NCBI RefSeq assembly: GCF_000315625.1
Contig: NW_005434651.1
Span: forward strand, 178,058 to 242,057
Direction of reading: 5' to 3'
DNA: 64,000 bases
Source of the DNA: Guillardia theta CCMP2712
Taxonomy: Eukaryota; Cryptophyceae; Pyrenomonadales; Geminigeraceae
Shown: positions 56,610 to 64,000 of the stretch, in pieces
Layout: the number at the start of each line of letters is the position of its first letter
Numbering within the stretch: the stretch's first letter is position 1
Translations under genes and position numbers: made by a program
The notes under the pieces: model-generated
The model's input: only the letters and a program-made list of their open reading frames with translations
Told to the model about the DNA's origin: nothing
Database searches by the model: none

Positions 56610-57476
56610 ATGCTGAAGGATAAGGATTCGGACTCACTGATTCCTGACACAGAGAAGATTCACGTGGATACCACTCCCTTGCTGCCCAACGACAATCATG
56701 TTTGATTTCCTTGTCCTCAGACCAAAGTCGGGCAAATGTTCAAGGTTGAGCTTCAGAGCTCGCCGTCTACGGGGTTCACGGTAAGTGCTTAGGCGTGCCA
56801 TGTCTTTCGGTTCTGTCTGCTGCATGTTCCATGTTTTCCATCTTGCATTGGCATTGATGCTGTCTGGTGCATGTCTTGCGAAATGATTGCCTCTGATCTC
56901 ATGGCAGTGGGCGTTGGACGGCCTGACTTCTATGGACATGGGAAATCCCTTACAGTCTGTGAGGACTGGAGCTTCGGCTGCCATCAAGGTGTGTTGTACG
57001 AAATATGTCCGTAAGTGTGTGTTGTTCGGACAAGATGTGATAGAAATGTGATAGGGATGCTTGGTTGGAACTGAGATCTTGTGAAGTTTTGTACGTGACT
57101 TTCTTGTTTCAGGAAGTGTCAAGCAAGTTTCAAGCGTCATCTCAAAACACCAAGCTGGGAGCTCCTGGCTTCCAGGTGAGGGAAGAGAGGGGCAAGGGGG
57201 AGAGGGTGGTGAGGAGTCGAAGAACCTGACTTGTGGTTTGTTGGTGACAGAGTTTTGTCTTCGAAGCGACGAAAGCAGGCATGCCGTCGGTTCCTCTGGT
57301 TGGCTCAGTCACTGTGCATGGCAGGATCAACTATCATCTCCTTTTCCTACCGAAGGCCCTGGGAAGAAGATTCTCCTCCCTCCCAACAAGTGGTGGGCTA
57401 GCATGTCCCGATGTGCTGCGGGTGAGAAATTCTGCAGATTATCGAAGTGAGGGCGGCGGCGGACAAAGAGCTTTGA
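56610..57476 (+). CDS. Chagasin-like (I42 family) cysteine-protease inhibitor, multi-exon
   Basis: ATG 56610 begins MLKDKDSDSLIPDTEKIH. An intron (GTGGATACC...CCTCAG) joins to TKVGQMFKVELQSSPSTGFT, the equivalent of the chagasin NPTTGY loop. Further exons read WALDGLTSMDMGNPLQS, EVSSKFQASSQNTKLGAPGF, SFVFEATKAG, STIISFSYRRPWEED (the RPW loop) and IIEVRAAADKEL, TGA 57474-57476. All three inhibitory loops of the family have counterparts. The product is about 128 residues, the normal I42 size, without an evident signal peptide. I42 proteins block papain-like cathepsins. One join (AG|STII) needs a GC...AG intron at 57279-57324. The neighbouring minus-strand glycosyltransferase ends 46 bp away. 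Confidence 0.8.
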
Positions 57477-57522
57477 AGCTCTTCTTTCCAGTTTAACGCA
57501 GAGGCAGCGAACGTCAAGCTTG

Positions 57523-59800
57523 TTTAGACTACAGTGAACGAGATGGAGTGGAAGGATAAGACTTCCCCCTCAGGGCCCACCAGGTCCGCGTCGACATGAT
57601 GTTGTCCTGCCACGAGAGGTCAGGAAGGGTGGGGGAGGAGGCTGGGGAGACCAGGAGGAACGATATCCTGAGGCACAGAGATCAGCAGCTCCGAACGATC
57701 TCCCCGCACGATCAACTTGCCGTCGAGGAACAACTTTGAAAGGCAGTCACAACCAGGAGGGTAGGCAGGGTCATCGACCTCAGCAACGGCTTCCTCCGGT
57801 ACCCAAACGCCCCCAACACGATACTCGATGTGCAGTTCCTGCATGTGTTGAGAAGGTACCAAGGATTGGGGGGGGGGGGGGGGGGGGGGGTGCAGGCATC
57901 GAGGGGCTGCAGGATGGAAGTGAAGGGAAGAGTGAGTAGGAGGAGGACGCCAAGGAAGCCTTAGAGGAGGATGCACGGCACTGTATCTCACCTCCTGTGC
58001 CCGATGAGAAGCTCCGTTGACTGGTGTGAGGACCTCGATGCTTGGCGGCTCAGAGGAAGGAGATCTTCTTGAACCTTCCGACAAGTCATGAGGTCGAGCA
58101 AGAGCAAGAGCAAGAGCAAGAGCATAAGGAGGTGAAGCAGTGAAGGAGACAGGAAGGGAGTTCGACGGACCTTGTTTGCGACTCAGTGGCTGCCTTGATC
58201 GCACCAGTTCGTCGACTCCCCACTGCTCCTTGAGGTGGATCTTGCAAGACGTTAATCCTCAGCCGTCACCGCAGCCACTACCTTGTAGTCATTGCTGGGT
58301 GTTGCGATGTTGTACACCAGCAGGATTGAGTCCACACGCATGATCCTCTCCCCTGCCCTTCCTTGTCAGCTGTACAAAGTCTCACCTTCCTCCCCTCCTT
58401 CCCTCACCTGCTCTCTCTAGCAGCGGGAGCATGACGGCAACATCTGCTCCTGCCCTGTCGAAGTATCGTCCTCCCTGCTCCAGCCCTCAGCAGGTGCGGC
58501 ATCAGCCAGTCAAGTTACGTTGGAGCACTTGGGACCCCACCCATGATCCTCATCGTAGCAGAAAGACTTCCTGGAGGGCTGACGATCAACGAGGCAAGAG
58601 GAGGAAAAGAGACGAACAAGGGGGAAAGAGGAATGGAGATCATGGGACAAGGGAATGGAGGTCAGATGAGGAGAAGAGAGGGGAGGGGAGGGGAGGAGAC
58701 CCTACTCTTCAATGTCCTTGAGCAAGAAATATTTGAAAGTTCTGTAGACAAGAAGAGAACAAGAAAGTCAGGGGACCAATTACCTTTGAGACCTCACCTG
58801 AGATGCGATGAGATGAAAGGAAAGCGTCGGAAAGACTTCGAGTCAATGACCCTATAGAGCACAATCACCAGCTTGATCCTCCCTCCCGCCCTATCCTCTT
58901 ATCCCATCCGTTCCCCTCCGCTCACTTCCGCCCCCCGCCCTCTCCCCTCCTCCCCTCCTCCCTCCCCTCCTCGCCCCTCCAATCTTGACCATTTGGGGAA
59001 GTCGACGATCCAGTCAGGCACGAGGCCGGTGGGATACTCGATGAAAGTCCCGTAGGTCATCCAGGCTCCCTCCTGCTCGCCCGCCCGTCACATGCCGACC
59101 AGTCTCAGCTGATCTCCCACCTCGTACTTGCGGGCCACGAGAGCGAGCGCGTTAGGATGTGCGAACCTGTCAGGACGTGTCAAATCGCGCATTGACTTGC
59201 GTCGGGGTCAACCAATCATCTCCATCGACGACGACGATGACGTCATCATCCTGGGGATCGGCCATGGCGATGGCTTCACACGAAAGGTCACGGGAACGAG
59301 TCCATGGCTCGGTAACTTCACCGTTGATGGTGTTGTACAAGGCTCCCTTCCTCTCTTCATTCACGATCACCCTGACCCTCTCATCTCCTCTTCGCCGCCC
59401 CCCCCGTCAGAGCAGACAGCTGGAGGGCAGACAGAAGAACCTGGAGGCCTCGATGGCAACATCTCCAGTGCCATCCGACGAGTGGTCGTCAGTCACAATC
59501 AGCTCCCAGCTGCTCGACTAGTCAAAGTCTTCCATCTCCAGCAGCAATCTGACTCACTTCCTGTAGCTTTGCGCTAACACGCTCTCCACCGTGAATCGGA
59601 TCCAGGTCGCGCAGTTGCGAGCTGGGGTGACTATGATGAAACGAAGAGCTTCTAGAGCAGGTGCTGGCTCCTTCTTGTCCGGATGCTCGGAGAGGATCGG
59701 GGCATTCTGATTGATGATGACAGAACGAGCAAACGAATTTCCATGAACTGGCAGCAGAGAACTTCAGAATCGGCTCTGCCTCCAACCCTCCCCAACATCA

Positions 59801-59845
<45 letters not shown>

Positions 59846-59846
59846 C

Positions 59847-59886
<40 letters not shown>

Positions 59887-60320
59887 ATCTTACAACATCT
59901 GCTCCTGCTCGTCCTACTTCCCCTGATCTCTTTGGTCCTCATCCTCCTCCTCCTCCTCCTCCTCCTCCTGCACCTGCATCTGCTCTTTCTCTTCCTCCTC
60001 TTGCTCCTCACCGATGTCATAGAATGACTTGGCTGGAGGTCCGAAATATTCTCCCCCGGCGATTTTGAACCCATATGAGAGCCTCCTCCCCTGTTCGGGG
60101 AGCCAGCCCGGAGGGCGATCCCTTGGAACGTCCTGCCAGCACGTTCGGCTCTCCCTGCACGCGAGATCGGCGTCGGGAGGTACAGGAGTGAGATCTGGCA
60201 GGTAGAGGATAAGGCGGGGGAGGGAAGTGAATCGTTATCGAACCTTCTTCGTGAATCCTGTAGCCCGAGGAGAAGACGGTTTCTGAACTGGCACACTTGA
60301 GCTGCAAAGTCGGCAAGGTA
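57523..60320 (-). CDS. Family 2-type (GT-A) glycosyltransferase with extra C-terminal domain (multi-exon)
   Basis: The catalytic core is unmistakable after splicing: FIIVTPARNCATWIRFTVES with VLAQSYR, then SWELIVTDDHSSDGTGDVA, RVRVIVNEERKGALYN, DVIVVVDGDDWLTP (the DxD metal/nucleotide-sugar motif), NALALVARKYEVGDQLRL, WMTYGTFIEYPTGLVPDW, RYFDRAGADVAVMLPLLERA and MRVDSILLVYNIATPSND. Upstream exons (60.3-60.0 kb) read YRIHEEDLTPVPPDADLACR and LSYGFKIAGGEYFGPP before an acidic tract. Downstream, Pro-rich sequence leads to a beta-type domain with FLDGKLIVRGDRSELLISVP, QDIVPPGQ and a final LSFHSISFTVV, stop at 57523-57525. It would transfer a sugar from a nucleotide donor, probably in the secretory route, though no clear membrane anchor was found; the first exon is unresolved. 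The VPQDIVPPGQ segment resembles the VP..PGQ motif of the 20-22 kb protein. Confidence 0.85.
57866..57892. repeat. Poly-G (coding-strand poly-C) tract
   Basis: About 24 consecutive G on the plus strand, in the intron of the glycosyltransferase upstream of its ELHIEYRVGGVWVPEE exon. Length calls in such tracts are unreliable. Confidence 0.85.
59800..59886. repeat. (CTCCTG)n microsatellite
   Basis: About fourteen CTCCTG hexamers with one CCCCTG variant, followed near 59943-59970 by a CTC run. On the coding strand they read GAGCAG and lie in or near an intron after the acidic FYDIGEEQEEEE segment. Confidence 0.85.
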
Positions 60321-62493
60321 TCAGATTAGAGAGGAAAGGAGAAGAGACGATCGGGGAGGGGGCAAAAGAATTTTTGAGGAGAAACCTGCGAATGGAGGCG
60401 TTGGTAGTGGCAGACTGCGTCTCCTCTGAATCGAACCATCCCTTTCACAACACGAGAATACTCTGCTTTGTCTCTGAGCAAAACATCAATCCAAAAAAAG
60501 ACCTTCCCCAACAAAACGTTCTTTCATTGCCTGTACAATGTCGCGTTTCCGCTGTAGTTGTCAAGGTTCCGAGCGACAAGTAGATGTTCGTCAAGGAAAA
60601 TCATGAGCAGGCAATCGAGGGTTGTCAGAACCTAGCGCACGTTCAGATTTGTCGTCAACAACCAACAACCCTCTCTCACCCCAAACGCGTATCGATGATC
60701 GGCGGCTGAAAACACCCGAAGCTCCACTTGCAGCAAGAAATCTTCTCCCGAGTCCTCTGATGTGCAAACGCTCGTTGACCCTCCCTCAGCTTCATCGTCG
60801 GCCCGCTGGTTCTCCAAACGGATCCATCGCTTCGGGCCCGTTCTTGCCGAGCAGCTGCCTTGACGTTCCGTATCGGCTCCTGCGGAGCAGAAGAACTTCA
60901 TGTGAACGTCCGGTACGCGGAGAAGGGACCTATCGCGGTGAAACGAAGTGAATGGTGCTGGAATGCAGTTCCATTCTGCTCGTGAGCTAAGACCTAGCAA
61001 GTCGTCATGGCGCAGGGATCAGGCACTATCAGATCTACCGCATATGCAGAAATCTCCTCTGTCCTGCTATCACACTCGTCCAGGGTAGACCAGTCGTGAA
61101 CTCCTGGTATGGTTCTCAGAAGCTGTCGGGTGCACGCCGTGGGAGAGAGGGAGGGGAGGAGAGACGCATGAGACAAGGGTGCACCTTCCGTCTCGTTGCA
61201 GATCAACTCATTCAGAGTCAACCTCTTGTTAATGAAGACCAGGAGCTTGCAACAAGCTCCTGCTGGTCTGACATGGTAGACGAGTTGTCCACCATCGTGC
61301 GTAAGACGAAGATGACTCTCCTCCCACCCGCTCAGCTAGACAGCAGAGTATCACAAGGGATCAGCCATCAGCAGGATGTTTCTCACAGTCTCGGAGGCCA
61401 TCTCCTGCCCGAGGGAGGGTACGATTGACAGGACAACGATGAGTACAAACCACATCCCGAGAGGATCCTGAGAAACAACTGCATCACCATTGAGCGCTTA
61501 CAGGCTCTCATCGTCGTCAGTCACCTTGTACATGGATTAATCTTGCGGGTGATACACTGGAGTCCTCCTCCTCCTCCTCCTCCTCCTCCTCTCAGCCGCC
61601 ATCGTCTCCTCCGTCGGACGCTTTGTCGGCAAGCAATGGACCGTGAAAGCCGGGGATTCTTTTTTTACCCTGTAAAATTAAAAAAAATGCAAACAAAATG
61701 ATCCCGGGTCCGCCGGCTTGCCGGGCCGAGGCTCACTGTATTCGGATCGGCGCCCGGCCGGGCCGCGCCGAGATTTGATGGCGGGCCTGGATGACTCACT
61801 GAGTCTCATCAGTACGAGGATGATCAGGAGAGTCTCATTGGAGTCCGCGGGGAGCGCCCCGGCCGATCGGACTCACTCAGCCTCGGAGATCGAATCAGGT
61901 CGACCGGGCGGTACTCAGTACGGCAGACCGTGACGGGCCGGGCCCGGCCGGGTGGCCCCGGTGACCCGGGCATAAAAAAAAAGATAAAAAAACAAGATCC
62001 TGTAAAACTAAAAATGAACTTTAGAACCGGAAGTCCTTTAGACGTGCATCGCATGCGACCAAACGTGGAAAGGGAAACGAAGAGGAGGGGAGGGGAGGAG
62101 AAGGGGAGGAGGAGGAGGAGGAGGAAGGAGTAGAAGAGAATAAAGGATATCACAACAACACAACACAACAAGATAGAACTCTCAGACATCAACAAGGCAA
62201 ACAGACAACTGAAAAAGTTGAAAACGCTCCAAAGAAGAGGTGATCAGATCCGTCAACTTGACATAAACGACAGAAGGAGCATAGCTGATAGGCAGGCATT
62301 TCGCTAACGTTCACATTTTGTTTTCATTACATGCGCATTCCGTACTCGTTGTCCAGCATTCGTTCGAACACACTGATGGTTTGTTTTTGAAGATGTCCAG
62401 GGAAGCCAGCAGGTGAAGCGGAGGTCGCGAAGCTTTGAAACAGATTGAAATAGATTGTCTGTTGAAGACAAGACTTGCAAACAAATCAAAAAG
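60321..62493. other. Interval without a firm gene; GC-rich island near its end
   Basis: Bases 60321-60520 could hold the first exon of the glycosyltransferase. Bases 60620-61000 are open on both strands and I could not decide between them. On the minus strand 61430-61000 there are short coherent stretches (IVPSLGQEMASETVRNILL; TLDECDSRTEEISAYAVDL) that may be exons of a small gene I do not recognise. Bases 61565-61592 are CTC repeats. Bases about 61690-61985 are a GC-rich palindromic island. Bases 61985-62490 are AT-richer and show nothing. Confidence 0.4.
61690..61985. repeat. GC-rich palindromic island (GGCCGGGC / ACTGAGTC-type)
   Basis: GGGCCGGGCCCGGCCGGG and GCCCGGCCGGGCCGCG words alternate with ACTCACTGAGTCTC and ACTCAGTAC. 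A-runs flank it on both sides (about 61677-61690 and 61970-61995). Confidence 0.55.
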
Positions 62494-64000
62494 ATGATCG
62501 AGATGATTGAAGAAGGTCGTGTCATGCTGCGTTTGGCTGCTCCGATCATGGCGAGCTCTAGCTTGAGTTATATTATGAACATGGTTGACCTGTCGATGGT
62601 TGGTAAGACGCGAATACCTCATGCTGCCATCCTTTTATAGACCCTCTTCTCCTCTCTCCTTTCCCTCCCTCATCCTCCTTTACCTTCCCATCCCTCTCTG
62701 TCTCTCCTTCTCCACTCCACAACATCACATTACCGCTATCTTCTCCCTCCCTATCTCCTCCTCCTCCTCCTCCTCCCCTCTCCTCCTCCATCTTAAAACC
62801 TCTATAGGTCACCTTGGGCGTGAAGAGCTTGCGGCTGCCTCATTGGGAACGGCTTTTTACATGACCGTCTTCTTCCCCCTCAACGGGGTGGCCATGGCAC
62901 TGGATACTCTGTTTTCTCAGTCGTACGGGGCCAAGAACTTTCATTCCTATGCCCTCTGGCTCCTGGTGGGCTGCGTTTCCATGACGTGCAGCACGCTGCC
63001 TGTCATCGTGATCCTGCTCTTCACGGACAAGTTCCTCATCGCTATGGGCATGGAGGAGCATCTGAGCCACCGAGCAGCTACGTTCGTTCATTACCTGCTA
63101 CCAGGGATGCTTCCCAACATCTTGTATATAGTCTTCACCAAGTATCTACAGGTTGATCCCCTCCATCTTTCCTCCTCTCCTCCTCTCCTCCTCTCCTCCT
63201 GTCTCCCTGTCTCCCTCTTCTCCTCTCTCCCTCTCTTCCTCTCCTTCCCTCCAACTTAACCCTGCTCCCTCCTCTCCACTATCCCAATCCCTCCTCTCCG
63301 CCTCTTCTCTCTCCTTGCCCTCCCTCCCCCCAATCTCCTCACTGCCACTCCCTCCTGACTGTCTCCTGTTCAGTCTCAGCACATCCTCTCCCCCTGTGTC
63401 TGGATTTCTGCTCTTTCCAACCTCTTCAACATCATCGTCAACTACGTGCTCATCTACTCCCTGGGCTGGGGCTTCGTTGGAGCTCCGGTGGCCACCACCC
63501 TCTCTCGCATCTTCCAGTTCCTTGGAATGATCGTCTTCCTCCTCTCCTCCTCGCGTCACTCGAGGTACTCCCCTGCTCCCTTGCTCGCCTCCCCTCCTCC
63601 CCTCCTCCCCTCCTCCCGTCCTCCCCTCCTCCCCTCCTCCCCTCCTCCCCTCCTCCCCTCCTCCCCTCCTCGGAAGCAGGGGGTTCTCTGTGCTCGATGT
63701 TCTGCCTGCTGTCTATTGATCCAGTCACACTCACGAACTTTCCTGCTCTGAGAAGAAGGTCGATATGTACTGTGACGAAGCTCGGGGGATAGTTGGTTAA
63801 GGTGGTGGACGAGGTGGCCTTTCCGCTGGAGTGCCAGCGGAACAATTCACAGCTGATACTCTTACAAAGACGGTGCGGGGACTCCCATAGATGTAGGCTT
63901 TTACGGACATGTTTATTTCAATGGACTCGTCAGTTCCCTTGGTATTACTAGAGACCTATGGTGCAAACTGACAGTTCGAAGTTTTTATTCTGGGTTTGCA
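62494..64000 (+). CDS. MATE-family efflux transporter, N-terminal part (incomplete)
   Basis: ATG 62494 in the frame MIEMIEEGRVMLRLAAPIMA followed by SSSLSYIMNMVDLSMVG, the first helix with the D residue usual for MATE carriers. An intron with CT-rich body joins to HLGREELAAASLGTAFYMTV, ALDTLFSQSYGAKNF (the typical G.....QA.GA-like block), LLVGCVSMTCSTLPVIVIL and PGMLPNILYIVFTKYLQ. After another intron come SQHILSPCVWISALSNLFNI, VNYVLIYSLGWGFVGAPVAT and LSRIFQFLGMIVFLL. These are about six of the expected twelve helices. The CCCTCCT repeat at about 63590-63672 lies in the next intron. I see no clear continuing exon in 63680-64000, so the second half is beyond the window or lost. MATE proteins export organic cations or metabolites against H+ or Na+. 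Confidence 0.85.
63590..63673. repeat. (CTCCCCTC)n-type repeat in MATE intron
   Basis: CCCTCCTCC units repeated about ten times, after the SSSRHSR exon end. Pyrimidine-rich on the coding strand. Confidence 0.75.

Noticed and set aside
63760-63870. Possible tRNA-Ser-like segment with GTTGGTTAAGGTGGTGGAC
   Set aside because: The D-arm-like words are not followed by a T-arm with GGTTCGAATCC-type sequence or a matching acceptor stem.

Overview
This is a window of eukaryotic nuclear DNA. Almost every gene is split by short introns of about 40 to 60 bp with GT...AG ends. Genes lie on both strands and are often only 50 to 100 bp apart at their 3' ends. The gene content is that of a free-living alga or protist: an ISWI-type chromatin remodeler, a Cramped-like SANT factor, Trm5, a class II J-protein, an insulysin, a NIPA transporter, a MATE carrier and a ROCO GTPase. 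Two predicted presequences combine a signal peptide with a serine/arginine-rich stretch, one with phenylalanine at the likely cleavage site and one without. That pattern is typical of complex red plastids and suits a cryptophyte such as Guillardia theta. The species is an inference, not a proven assignment. There is one 100-N scaffold gap at 40992-41091.

Layout. 1-3042: ROCO protein (minus, runs off the left edge). 3948-6435: Trm5 tRNA methyltransferase (plus). 7046-8335: bHLH/PAS-like protein (minus). 8.4-12.1 kb: gene-poor, with a C-rich island. 12.1-13.65 kb: coiled-coil membrane protein (plus). 14.08-20.18 kb: ISWI-type SNF2 ATPase with zinc fingers (minus), and 60 bp upstream of its start a secreted protein with VP..PGQ motifs (20.25-22.68 kb, minus). 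23.8-24.9 kb: multi-pass membrane protein A (minus). 26.2-29.5 kb: unrecognised multi-exon gene (minus). 31.8-33.6 kb: DNAJB-type chaperone (minus). 33.95-36.99 kb: plastid-type FAD monooxygenase (plus). 37.3-40.5 kb: Cramped-like protein (minus). 42.76-43.55 kb: membrane protein B, a paralogue of A (minus). 44.8-48.8 kb: insulysin (plus). 48.9-52.3 kb: signal peptide/EF-hand/CBM48/coiled-coil protein (minus). 53.4-55.1 kb: NIPA-like transporter (plus). 55.5-55.9 kb: small one-helix protein (minus). 56.6-57.5 kb: chagasin-like inhibitor (plus). 57.5-60.3 kb: family 2 glycosyltransferase (minus). 62.5 kb to the right edge: MATE carrier (plus, incomplete).

Between the genes lie two dispersed island types. 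One is rich in GGCC/CCGG and TGAGTC-like words (near 3.4, 23.3, 23.65, 31.5, 33.9 and 61.8 kb). The other is a strand-biased CCCC/GGGG type (near 9, 30.7, 41.3, 44.0 and 56.3 kb). Simple repeats are abundant and mostly fall in introns or spacers.

The most notable novelty is the 48.9-52.3 kb protein. It joins a canonical EF-hand, a CBM48 glycan-binding domain and a long coiled-coil with four near-identical 73-residue repeats behind a signal peptide. In a cryptophyte this would fit a calcium-responsive starch-associated scaffold of the periplastid compartment. The second is the A/B pair of membrane proteins, which belong to no family I recognise. Gene models were spliced by eye; exon ends need transcripts.
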